A DNA stretch of 64,000 nt from Rhizobium sp. NZLR1 (lineage in GTDB: Bacteria; Pseudomonadota; Alphaproteobacteria; Rhizobiales; Rhizobiaceae), in contig NZ_CP071632.1 of the NCBI RefSeq assembly GCF_017357385.1, forward strand, positions 1,555,501 to 1,619,500. Direction: 5' to 3'. The position numbers were made by a program, and so were the translations under genes. Below the pieces are notes generated by a model. The model was not told the origin of the DNA. It made no database searches and was given only the letters and a program-made list of their open reading frames with translations. Shown piece after piece: positions 8,696 to 16,620 of the stretch. The number at the start of each line of letters is the position of its first letter. Positions within the stretch are counted from its first letter, which is position 1.

Positions 8696-9859
8696 TCACC
8701 GCAGGCGTTCACCGAGCAGGCCGATCGAAGCCGTATCGGCGTTGGCAAAGGCCAGGCGCAGATATCGCTCCTGCCCTTCGCCGAAATAGGCGCCGGGGAT
8801 CGAAATGATACCTGCCTGTTTTGCAAGCCGCTCGGCGACCACCGTGGATGGCTGATCGGCGAACGGATGGCGGATGAAAGCAAAATAGGCGCCGATCGCG
8901 GCGATGTCCCAGCCGGGCAACTCAGCGATCACCGCCTTCAACGCATCCGCCCGCCTGGCGATTTCCAGCCGGTTGTCGGCCCGCCAGGTGGCCAGCACCG
9001 GCAAGGCCTCGGCGACGGCATGCTGCGCTGAGCGCGGCGCGCAGATCTGCATATTGTCCATGACCTTGGTGATCTCGGCGAGCAGCTTCGGTCCCGCCGT
9101 AATTGCGCCGAGCCTGTGGCCGGGAATGCAGAAGGACTTCGAGAAGCTGTAAAGGAGAACGAGCGTTTCCTTCCATCCGGGCTCGGAGAGCAGCGCGTGC
9201 GGAGGCCCGTAACCCGCCGCCAGGAAATCGCGATAGGTCTCGTCCAGGATCAGCCAGGCGCCGTGTTTCCGGCACAACAGGAACAGATCATGCAACAATG
9301 CCGGCGGATAGACTGCGCCGCTCGGATTGTTGGGCGTGACGATCGCCAGGGCGCGCGCTCCGGCAGCCAGCGCTTGTTCGGCGGATGCGAGATCGGGAAG
9401 AAATCCATTGGCCGCATCACATGCGACCAACGCACGCTTGATCCCGAGCATTGCCAGTGTCGTATCGTGATTGAAATAGAAGGGATTGGTCAGTGCTACG
9501 GTTTCGCCGGCGCCTGCAAGTGCGATGGCCGCGCACATGAAGGCTTGATTGCAGCCGGAGGTGATATGGACATTCTCAGCACCGACGGGCGCACCGTAAA
9601 GCCCGCTCACATGTCGCGCATAGGCCGTCCGCAAGACCGCCTCTCCCTCGATCGGTCCGTAGCCGGTCATGGCCTGCGATGCGGCGGCCTCGCCGAGCAG
9701 TCGCAGCATCTCCGGATGCGCCGGATAGCCCGGCACTGCTTGCGAGAGATCGATGAGCGCGCCCTTTCCACCGGTATATTCGCGGCTCCAGGCGATGACA
9801 GAGGGAATTGGTGGGGGTGAAAGACGAGCAACGAGCGAATTGGCGGCAGCGATAGGCAT
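8696..9859 (-). CDS. PLP-dependent aminotransferase, class I/II
   Basis: 387 residues from the ATG at 9859, which has AAAAGGA upstream; the frame is open to 9961 but that part looks non-coding. Fold type I features: 'HITSGCNQAFMCAAIALAG', 'VTPNNPSGAVYPP', 'LILDETYRDFL' (cofactor Asp), and the Schiff-base lysine in 'LYSFSKSFCIPGHRLG'. It transfers an amino group between an amino acid and a 2-oxo acid. Downstream of the ureohydrolase gene on the same strand (129-base gap), so the pair may act on the same guanidino or amine substrate (inference). Confidence 0.88.
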   Translation of the reverse strand: MPIAAANSLVARLSPPPIPSVIAWSREYTGGKGALIDLSQAVPGYPAHPEMLRLLGEAAASQAMTGYGPIEGEAVLRTAYARHVSGLYGAPVGAENVHITSGCNQAFMCAAIALAGAGETVALTNPFYFNHDTTLAMLGIKRALVACDAANGFLPDLASAEQALAAGARALAIVTPNNPSGAVYPPALLHDLFLLCRKHGAWLILDETYRDFLAAGYGPPHALLSEPGWKETLVLLYSFSKSFCIPGHRLGAITAGPKLLAEITKVMDNMQICAPRSAQHAVAEALPVLATWRADNRLEIARRADALKAVIAELPGWDIAAIGAYFAFIRHPFADQPSTVVAERLAKQAGIISIPGAYFGEGQERYLRLAFANADTASIGLLGERLR

Positions 9860-9988
9860 ATCGATTATCCTTTTGAAATCGATTGCTACACCGATATCGA
9901 TCGCCTTCTCAACCGCTTTGTCGAAGACCATAAGACAGGCGCTCACAAGCCCGCCGCTCATTCCATTTCCACCCGATGTTGCCCCGCG

Positions 9989-11038
9989 CTATTTCACCGA
10001 GGGGCTGAAAACCATCAGGCTCAGGATTTCGAACAGCGTCTGCGCGCCCGCGTGGGCCGTGTTGGTCGTCGCATCATATTGCGGCGCCACCTCGACCACA
10101 TCGCCGCCGACCAGATTGATGCCTTTCAGGCCGCGGATGAGCTCCAGCACCTCCCGGGTGGTCAGACCGCCGACCTCCGGCGTTCCGGTGCCAGGCGCAA
10201 AACTCGGATCGAGGCTGTCAATATCGAAGGAAAGATAGGTCGGGCCGTCGCCGACGATCTGTCTGGCCTTCTCGACGATGGCCGGGATGCCGAGGCCGGT
10301 CACCTGTTCTGCATGAATGACCGTCATGCCGGATTCATAGGAGAATTCCCAAAGATATTCCGCCGATCCCCTAATCCCGATCTGGATCGTCCGCGTCGGG
10401 TCGAGCACGCCGTCGAGGACGGCATTTCGGAACGGACCGCCATGATGGAACTTCGTCTGGTCGAAGGAGCCGCCGGTATCGCAATGGGCGTCGATATGAA
10501 TAAGACCGACCGGCGCCTTCTTGCCGACGGCCTTCAGGATCGGATGCGTGATCGAGTGATCGCCGCCGACGGACAGCGGCAGCACGCCGGCATCGACGAT
10601 CTGGTTGATGCGCTTTTCTATATCGTCTTGGCTGAGTTCGAGACGATAGCGGCTCTGGAACGGAACATCGCCGATATCGGCGACGTTGAGATCGAAAACG
10701 GGCGCGCAGCCGAGAACGTGATTATAGGGACCGATGCGCTCGATAGCGCGCAGCGCGCGCGGTCCAAAGCGGGAACCGGGCCGATTGGTCACGCCGAGAT
10801 CCATCGGCACGCCCAGGATCGCGACCTGCAGATTGCCAAACTCCGGATTTTCCGCATAGGCCGGCATATGGGGTGCCGACAGGAAGGTCGGGATGCCGGC
10901 ATATGGCGCAAGCCGGGTGCCGCTCTTCGAGAAGATCTTATCCGCCACGTTACGGAAATTGGCATCGAAAAATTCTCCGCCGTGGCTTTCGCCATACTTC
11001 TTGCGCAGAGCGATTAATTTTTCCTCATTGAATGTCAT
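9989..11038 (-). CDS. Ureohydrolase, agmatinase / guanidinobutyrase family
   Basis: 349 residues. All binuclear manganese motifs of the arginase fold are intact: 'GGDHSITHP', 'HIDAHCDTGG' (Asp-Ala-His-x-Asp) and 'LSFDIDSLDPSFAPGTGTPE'. These enzymes hydrolyse guanidino compounds to an amine plus urea. The extra ~45 residues at the N-terminus ('FPT'-like 'GIPTFLSAPHMPAY') resemble guanidinobutyrase/guanidinopropionase-type members more than short SpeB. The exact substrate is therefore left open. GAGG lies just upstream of the start. It likely forms a transcription unit with the aminotransferase. Confidence 0.87.
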   Translation of the reverse strand: MTFNEEKLIALRKKYGESHGGEFFDANFRNVADKIFSKSGTRLAPYAGIPTFLSAPHMPAYAENPEFGNLQVAILGVPMDLGVTNRPGSRFGPRALRAIERIGPYNHVLGCAPVFDLNVADIGDVPFQSRYRLELSQDDIEKRINQIVDAGVLPLSVGGDHSITHPILKAVGKKAPVGLIHIDAHCDTGGSFDQTKFHHGGPFRNAVLDGVLDPTRTIQIGIRGSAEYLWEFSYESGMTVIHAEQVTGLGIPAIVEKARQIVGDGPTYLSFDIDSLDPSFAPGTGTPEVGGLTTREVLELIRGLKGINLVGGDVVEVAPQYDATTNTAHAGAQTLFEILSLMVFSPSVK

Positions 11039-11093
11039 CGATTACCTCGGTCAATTGATCGCTGTCTCTTGGTATCTGGGCATTGGCATTTGA

Positions 11094-11261
11094 TCAAAGT
11101 TCAATCCGGCCTACAGCTCGGAACCCTTGTACGTGGATCTCACTTGACGCTCCGCCGTTATAGAGGGTGATTAGCTCGTCACCAACCAGCTCAAAGGCAA
11201 GCCGACGCCTGTTGTTCGCTGTGCTCGCACAGGTCATGGGTCGCAACCAAGGGCGTGTCAT
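11094..11261 (-). CDS. Possible small ORF or gene fragment, 55 aa, unknown
   Basis: An uninterrupted frame whose last ~35 residues look protein-like ('RRLAFELVGDELITLYNGGA' followed by 'SSEIHVQGFRAVGRIEL'), with alternating hydrophobics as in a beta-rich domain. No convincing ribosome binding site precedes either Met (11261 or 11237). It lies in the 369-base gap between the ureohydrolase and the broken monooxygenase and could be the tail of a lost gene. I do not recognise a family. Confidence 0.3.
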   Translation of the reverse strand: MTRPWLRPMTCASTANNRRRLAFELVGDELITLYNGGASSEIHVQGFRAVGRIEL

Positions 11262-11284
11262 GGATGCTCACGCGTCTCCCGACG

Positions 11285-11299
11285 TTTAGAAAATCTAAA
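11285..11299. promoter_or_regulatory. TTTAG-N5-CTAAA palindrome upstream of the broken monooxygenase copy
   Basis: Second instance of the palindrome seen at 7259-7275; arms and spacer length are the same and the spacer differs by one base (AAAAT against AAAAA). It lies ~110 bases before the pseudogene start, a similar distance to that in the intact copy. Candidate binding site for the LysR protein encoded at 6312. Confidence 0.5.
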
Positions 11300-11407
11300 A
11301 ATGAACGCATTTGTTGCCGCCTTGTTGCCTTGGCAGGCGCGGCCTATTGAATGTCATGGGAGCTGCCGAAGACGATCAGCAACCCAAAGTCTCTGAAAGG
11401 TGATTGC

Positions 11408-11670
11408 ATGCCTCGGCAGGACAAACCGAAACTTGGCACCTTCGTTTATCATCCGGCTTCATGGCTGCATCCGCAAAGCAATGTCAACGGTGCAAATGAT
11501 TTCAATTACTTGCTGAATGTCGCGGATGTCGGCCGCCGGATGCTGTCTGAATTCCTTGAGGCTAATCTCGGGGCTTGTTCAGAGAGGAGTATAAAGGAAA
11601 GACGCTGCAGGAGAACCTGGGTCTCTCTATGCCGGTCAACCGCTACGCCGCCGCACGCAAATCCGTCTGA
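11408..11670 (+). pseudogene. Remnant of a second NtaA-type monooxygenase with two internal deletions
   Basis: Three pieces of one gene are joined. The start, 'PKLGTFVYHPASWLHP' to 'NGANDFNYLLNVA', matches residues ~6-42 of the 7358 gene. A middle block, 'DVGRRMLSEFLEANL', matches residues ~298-312. After a frame change comes the C-terminus 'GLFREEYKGKTLQENLGLSM' with 'PVNRYAAARKSV' and a stop at 11668. About 257 and about 110 codons are missing. The ribosome site and upstream palindrome remain. The product cannot form the barrel. It sits 64 bases before the flavin reductase, so the intact gene was probably that reductase's original partner. Confidence 0.85.
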
Positions 11671-11733
11671 GCCAGGACGCGATGTCTCGGAGGCTCCGGT
11701 CGGGGCTTCCCGAAAGCCTATCGAGGATCCCCG

Positions 11734-12279
11734 ATGACAGTTTCAATAACGCTTCCCGAGATCCCTGCCGAGTTGCAGTTGGTCGACAAGGACCTTTTCA
11801 AGGCATCGATGCGCCATCTCGCCGGCGCCGTTAGCGTCATCACCGTGGGTATTGGTGATGACCGGACCGGTTTTACGGCGACATCGGTGTCATCGTTGTC
11901 GGCCGACGTCCCCTCCGTCATCGTCAGCGTCAATCGCGGATCGTCCTCGTGGCCGGCGCTGCAGCGCCACAGACACTTCTGCGTCAACGTGCTTGCGCAT
12001 GATCAGCAGAGCGTGGCGCAATCATTTTCCGGTTACGGGGGAAGAAGCGGCGTTCGCCGCTACGAGGGTGCCGCGTGGTCGGCGATCAGCACCGGCGCGC
12101 CGATGCTCGACGGCGCGCTGACGGCTCTCGATTGCGAATTGGACGAAGCCATCCCCATGCATTCCCACGCCATATTGATTGGAAGGGTGAGGGCGATCAC
12201 GCTGCGGAGAGGGGCTGAGCCGCTTCTTTACTGGAACGGCGCATTTCGCCATCTCGCGGGCGTTGCCCCGGCCTCCTGA
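11734..12279 (+). CDS. Flavin reductase domain protein (two-component monooxygenase reductase)
   Basis: 181 residues, the normal size for the HpaC/NtaB-like flavin reductase family. The characteristic features are 'FKASMRHLAGAVSVITVG', 'GFTATSVSSLSADVPSVIVS', 'FCVNVLAHDQ' and the C-terminal 'AILIGRVRAI...LLYWNGAFRHL'. It reduces FMN or FAD with NAD(P)H and hands the reduced flavin to a partner oxygenase. The adjacent oxygenase is a pseudogene, so the enzyme presumably serves the intact copy at 7358 now (inference). Confidence 0.88.
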   Translation: MTVSITLPEIPAELQLVDKDLFKASMRHLAGAVSVITVGIGDDRTGFTATSVSSLSADVPSVIVSVNRGSSSWPALQRHRHFCVNVLAHDQQSVAQSFSGYGGRSGVRRYEGAAWSAISTGAPMLDGALTALDCELDEAIPMHSHAILIGRVRAITLRRGAEPLLYWNGAFRHLAGVAPAS

Positions 12280-12349
12280 ACCAAGACTGCCCGCAGCAAT
12301 CCCGCTCCCCTGGTAACCCGTTCCATGGAAATTCGAAAGCGCTCGATCG

Positions 12350-13477
12350 ATGTCAGTCAATGAATCCGCAAGGCCAGGGATCGTCCCTAATCCGCATATA
12401 TCGGCCTTGCCGATTTACAATGCGGGCATGAATATCAGGCTTGCGCGTCAGTTGAGCGGCCATGACGACATCGCGGCACTCGCCAGCAATGAAAATCCGA
12501 ACGGCTGCTCGCCGAAGGTGATGGAAGCAATGGCATCGTCGGCCTTCAACCCGTCGCGCTATTCGGATCCAGCCTGCACAGAACTGAGAAACGCCCTGTC
12601 ACGCCTGCTTGACCTGCCGCCCGGCCAAATCGTCGTCGGCAATGGCTCGGAGGAGATGGTCGCCGCCATCTCCCGTGCCTTCCTCGTCCAGGGCTCATCG
12701 GCATTGACCGTGACGCCGAGCTTCGGCTTGCACGAGATCGAGCCGCTTGCGGCGGGAGCACGGGTCACCAAGGTGCCGATGACATCGGATATGGGCTTCG
12801 ACATCCCGGCTCTGGAAGCGGCGCTTGCAACCGGCCCGGCGCTTTTCTTCCTTCCCTCTCCGTCGAACCCGGTCGGTGCGGCGCTGACCCGCGGCGAGCT
12901 TGACAGACTGGTGGCCGCCACGCGGCCGCAAACGCTCTTCGTGCTGGACGAAGCCTATTTCGAATATATGGAAGAAGGGCAGGCGGACGGGATGGCGCTG
13001 GTTCGCAGCGGCAATTTCCCTTCGATCGTGCTGCGAACCTTCTCTAAGGCCTATGGACTTGCAGGCCTCAGAGTGGGCTATGCGACCTGTTCCAACCCCG
13101 AGATCGCCCGTATCGTTGCCGCTGCAAAGCCGCCGTTCAACGTGAACGCTGCAGCCCAGGTCGCGGCAGTCGCCGCGCTTGCCGATCAACAATGGATGAA
13201 GCAATCCGTCGAGCGCACAAAAACCGAGCGAGCACGGTTGGCGCGAGGTCTGGACGAGCTCGGCGTCTTCACCGCGTCTTCCCAGACTAATTTTCTTTTC
13301 TTCCGGACCACCCTTCCGAGCGAGCATGCCGCCAAGGCGTTGCTCGCAGACGGGATCATCGTAAAGCCGTGGCGCGAGGCGGGCTACGAAAATTGGGTGC
13401 GCGTCACCATCGGGACGCCCAAGCAGAATGATCGCGTTCTCGCTTCGCTAAACCATATTCTCAATGGTGCATCGTGA
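12350..13477 (+). CDS. Histidinol-phosphate aminotransferase-like PLP enzyme
   Basis: 375 residues of HisC type: 'ALASNENPNGCSPKVMEAM', 'IVVGNGSEEMVAAISRAFL', 'FLPSPSNPVGAALT', 'FVLDEAYFEYME', the lysine in 'LRTFSKAYGLAGLRVGYA', and 'PWREAGYENWVRVTIGT'. HisC-like enzymes also transaminate aromatic and other amino acids. Its place in this catabolic block, 70 bases after a flavin reductase and away from other his genes, suggests a side-pathway paralogue rather than the biosynthetic HisC. Convergent with rsmA; nothing recognisable lies in the 115-base gap. Confidence 0.85.
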   Translation: MSVNESARPGIVPNPHISALPIYNAGMNIRLARQLSGHDDIAALASNENPNGCSPKVMEAMASSAFNPSRYSDPACTELRNALSRLLDLPPGQIVVGNGSEEMVAAISRAFLVQGSSALTVTPSFGLHEIEPLAAGARVTKVPMTSDMGFDIPALEAALATGPALFFLPSPSNPVGAALTRGELDRLVAATRPQTLFVLDEAYFEYMEEGQADGMALVRSGNFPSIVLRTFSKAYGLAGLRVGYATCSNPEIARIVAAAKPPFNVNAAAQVAAVAALADQQWMKQSVERTKTERARLARGLDELGVFTASSQTNFLFFRTTLPSEHAAKALLADGIIVKPWREAGYENWVRVTIGTPKQNDRVLASLNHILNGAS

Positions 13478-13592
13478 ATCAGTATCCGAAACTGAATTCG
13501 CCTCGAATTTCCTTGCCGAAATTGCGGCAGCCGTCGGCCACAGCCGGTTATTTGGCATTTTTTTGCCGTGGCTTCCAAGAGCCGTCCGAGGC

Positions 13593-14453
13593 CTAGGTGC
13601 CGACTTCGCGGCTTGCCTTCGTCATCACTAAGCTGTTTGCGAGAAGGCAGAATTCCTCGACGGACAGGGTCTCCGCCCGCCGGGCCGGATCGATGCCCGC
13701 CTTGACGAGCAGGCTCTCACCGCCGAGCGGTTTCAGGCTTTGACGCAGCATCTTGCGACGCTGGCCGAAGGCCGCCTGCGTCACCTTTTCCAGATTGCTG
13801 ACAGCGCAGGGGATGGGGTTTTCGCGGGGTGTCAGATGGACGACCGTCGACGTTACCTTCGGTGGCGGCGTGAAGGCCTGCGGCGGCACGTCGAAGGCCA
13901 TGCGTGCCTCCGTCCGCCAGCCGCAAAGCACGCCGAGGCGGCCATAATGGTCGTCGTCTTCGCAGGCGACGATCCGCTCGCCGACTTCCTTCTGAAACAT
14001 CAGCGTCAGCGACTGCCAGAATGGCGGCCAGGCTTTCGGCAGCAGCCAGTTGACCAAAAGCTGCGTGCCGACATTGTAGGGCAGGTTGGCAATGATCTTG
14101 ATCGGGCCTTCCGGCGCCAAGGCCTCGAAATCGGTCTTCAGCGCATCGCCTTCGATCACCTCCAGCCGGCCCGGATAATGATCGGCGATCTCGGCGAGTG
14201 CCGGCAGGCAGCGTGTATCCCGCTCGATGGCGATAACCTTCCTGGCGCCGAGCGCCAGGATCGCCCGCGTCAGCCCGCCGGGACCGGGGCCGACCTCGAA
14301 CACGGTCGCCTCTTCGAGAGCGCCCGCCGTCCGGGCGATCTTCTGCGTGAGGTTGAGGTCGAGCAGAAAGTTCTGCCCGAGCGCCTTGCGCGCGTCGAGG
14401 CCGTGACGCTGGATGACATCGCGAAGCGGCGGCAGGCCATCGAGTGCTGCCAT
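13593..14453 (-). CDS. rsmA: 16S rRNA (adenine1518/1519-N6)-dimethyltransferase RsmA (KsgA)
   Basis: 286 residues. Dimethylates two adjacent adenines in the 3' hairpin of 16S rRNA during 30S maturation, using S-adenosylmethionine. Visible motifs are '[10 protein letters not shown]', '[16 protein letters not shown]' (SAM-binding motif I), 'VIEGDAL' and the catalytic '[14 protein letters not shown]' (NLPY). The start codon overlaps the pdxA stop by one base (TGATG), so translation is coupled. Last gene of the lptF-lptG-lptD-surA-pdxA-rsmA run. Confidence 0.96.
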   Translation of the reverse strand: MAALDGLPPLRDVIQRHGLDARKALGQNFLLDLNLTQKIARTAGALEEATVFEVGPGPGGLTRAILALGARKVIAIERDTRCLPALAEIADHYPGRLEVIEGDALKTDFEALAPEGPIKIIANLPYNVGTQLLVNWLLPKAWPPFWQSLTLMFQKEVGERIVACEDDDHYGRLGVLCGWRTEARMAFDVPPQAFTPPPKVTSTVVHLTPRENPIPCAVSNLEKVTQAAFGQRRKMLRQSLKPLGGESLLVKAGIDPARRAETLSVEEFCLLANSLVMTKASREVGT

Positions 14454-15481
14454 CAGCGGCGGCTTTCCGCGCTGCGGCCGAGCTGGGCGGCAAGCTTCAG
14501 CGCCGCAACAAGGCTCTGCTCGCGCGCCAGTCCCTTGCCGGCAATGCCGAAAGCGGTGCCGTGATCCGGCGAGGTGCGCACGAAGGGAAGCCCGAGCGTC
14601 ACGTTGACGCTGTCGTCGAAACCCAGCGCCTTGGCCGGAATCAGCGCCTGATCGTGATACATGCAGACGGCGACGTCATATCGCGCCCGCGCCTCGTCAT
14701 GGAACATCGTATCGGCGGGAAGGGGGCCGATCGCATCGATGCCCTCGTCGCGCAGGCGCTCGATCGCCGGGCGAATGACATCCTCGTCCTCCTTGCCGAT
14801 CGTCCCGCCTTCGCCCGCATGCGGGTTGAGGCCGGCAACCGCGAGCCGCGGCGCCTCGATGCCGAAGCGTTGCCTCAGGTCTTCATGAGCGATCCGGCAG
14901 GTTTCCACGATCAGTTCGCCGGTCAGTGCCTGCGGCACGTCCCGAACCGGGATGTGGATGGTGACGGGAATGGCCCTGAGCTTCGGTCCTGACAGCATCA
15001 TCACGGGCGTCACCGGCCTGCCGGTTGCCCTGGCGGCGAGATCGGCGAGAAATTCGGTATGGCCGGGAAACCGGAAACCTGCCTCGTAGAGCACGGCTTT
15101 GGAAATCGGGTTGGTAACGACCGCGAGCGCCTCGCCGTCGATGACAAGCGAGACGGCTTTTTCGATTGCCGCGATCGTGCTCTTAGCCGTTGCCGCATGC
15201 GGCTCGCCGGCCACCACTTCGATACCGACAGGTACTGTCATGACGGGCAGCGCCTCGGCAAACATCCCGGCGGCCTCGCTGGCCTTATCCGCCTCGCCGA
15301 TCGAAACCGAAAGGTTGAGCTGGCGGGCTCGCAACGCCAATACCTCGGGATCGCCGATCAGGAAGAAAGGCGGCAGCCCGAGTTCACGCCGCCGCAGCCA
15401 GGCCATCAGCGTAATATCCGGCCCGATGCCGGCGGGGTCGCCCTGGCTCAGCGCAAGCGGTCGCGAAAACGGTATCGTCAT
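14453..15481 (-). CDS. pdxA: 4-hydroxythreonine-4-phosphate dehydrogenase
   Basis: 342 residues. NAD-dependent oxidative decarboxylation in de novo pyridoxal phosphate synthesis. Family markers are the N-terminal '[15 protein letters not shown]', 'TGHTEFL'-like '[11 protein letters not shown]', '[19 protein letters not shown]' with a metal His, '[16 protein letters not shown]' and '[11 protein letters not shown]' (metal His). It lies 6 bases after the SurA-like gene, as in many proteobacterial surA-pdxA-ksgA operons. Confidence 0.96.
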   Translation of the reverse strand: MTIPFSRPLALSQGDPAGIGPDITLMAWLRRRELGLPPFFLIGDPEVLALRARQLNLSVSIGEADKASEAAGMFAEALPVMTVPVGIEVVAGEPHAATAKSTIAAIEKAVSLVIDGEALAVVTNPISKAVLYEAGFRFPGHTEFLADLAARATGRPVTPVMMLSGPKLRAIPVTIHIPVRDVPQALTGELIVETCRIAHEDLRQRFGIEAPRLAVAGLNPHAGEGGTIGKEDEDVIRPAIERLRDEGIDAIGPLPADTMFHDEARARYDVAVCMYHDQALIPAKALGFDDSVNVTLGLPFVRTSPDHGTAFGIAGKGLAREQSLVAALKLAAQLGRSAESRR

Positions 15482-15487
15482 CGTCGG

Positions 15488-16432
15488 TCAGCGATAGGCG
15501 ATCTGCGCCTTTTTGCGCAGTTCATCCAGATACTTCTTGCTGTTATCGTTTTCCGGGCTGGCGTCCTTGTCGGCCTTGGACTTGCCGAGATCTTCCTGAC
15601 GGAACACCATTTCGGCCGCCTGGTCGTCGGAAACCTGGCGCTGGCTGCAGATTGCCAGATATTCGACGCCCTTGTCGGTGACGCGGGTCCCCGTCGTATT
15701 GCCTTTGGCCTGCTCGACCAGCGGCTTCCAATCCGGCGGGATCTCAGGGGCGAGCATGCGGCCGAGATCGCGCACGGAAACGTCGCGCATCGTTGCGGCA
15801 AAGACCTTCGCCTGATCGCAGCCCGGAAATTTCGAGCGCGACGCCTCGGCCTCACCCTTGCGCTTGCCGGTGATGGCATTGCGCTTGGCTTGCGGAACGA
15901 CGAAGATGATCTGCTGCAGCATATATTCGGTGGTCACCGGCTTCTGCTTGTTGTTCTGCATCATGCGCGAGACGAGATCGTAGTTCGACAGCCGCGAGGT
16001 CGAACCGTATCGCGCGTTGACGACCCGCGGCCAGCTCATCTGCACGGCGATGAAACCCTTGAAATGGTCGACGCCAACGCCCGCGCGATCGAGGATCTGC
16101 GACATCTGCTCGACGGAAAGCTTGTTGCCGCTCGAAAAGCGGGCGAAAGACGCGTCGACGTCCTGTTGCGAAACCGACATATGGACTCGGGAAACTTCCT
16201 GGCGCTTGAGCGCCTCGTCGATCAATTGCTCCTCGGCAGCCTTGGCATCGGGTTTCGTATGCTGCAGGCGCATAAAGGCCTGGCGCTTGGCGACATCGCC
16301 GCTGGTGATGGCGGTACCGTTCACCACGGCCTTGACCTCACTTGCTGCAAGCGCTGGAGCGGCAACACCCGTCAGCAAGGCAATCGCTGCCCCGGCGAGG
16401 AACGTAGCTATAGCTTTTTTTGCGTCAATCAT
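15488..16432 (-). CDS. surA: SurA-like periplasmic chaperone / peptidyl-prolyl isomerase
   Basis: 314 residues from the ATG at 16432, chosen because GGGAGG lies 10 bases upstream and a Sec signal peptide follows (IATFLAGAAIALL...APALA|A). A SurA N-terminal chaperone domain follows ('VKAVVNGTAITSGDVAKRQA'). The C-terminal part ('VTTEYMLQQIIFVV' to 'YLAICSQRQVSDDQAAEMVF') looks like a single diverged parvulin domain, whereas enterobacterial SurA has two. It would escort outer-membrane proteins such as LptD, encoded just upstream in the operon. The gap to lptD is 188 bases with nothing recognisable. Confidence 0.85.
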   Translation of the reverse strand: MIDAKKAIATFLAGAAIALLTGVAAPALAASEVKAVVNGTAITSGDVAKRQAFMRLQHTKPDAKAAEEQLIDEALKRQEVSRVHMSVSQQDVDASFARFSSGNKLSVEQMSQILDRAGVGVDHFKGFIAVQMSWPRVVNARYGSTSRLSNYDLVSRMMQNNKQKPVTTEYMLQQIIFVVPQAKRNAITGKRKGEAEASRSKFPGCDQAKVFAATMRDVSVRDLGRMLAPEIPPDWKPLVEQAKGNTTGTRVTDKGVEYLAICSQRQVSDDQAAEMVFRQEDLGKSKADKDASPENDNSKKYLDELRKKAQIAYR

Positions 16433-16620
16433 CTGTTGTTGACCTCCCAATAGCGCCGCGAGACGTTGTTCGCGGCGTTCTTACCATAGTGCGAGACACG
16501 CGGACATTCGCTTCCATCACGGCGCGAATCCCCTATGCCTCAGATATCGACTGGCGGCAATGTCCTGCACAGGCTTACGGCGAAAGAATGGCTTCAGGCC
16601 ATGTTTGCGCTGTCCGCCCA

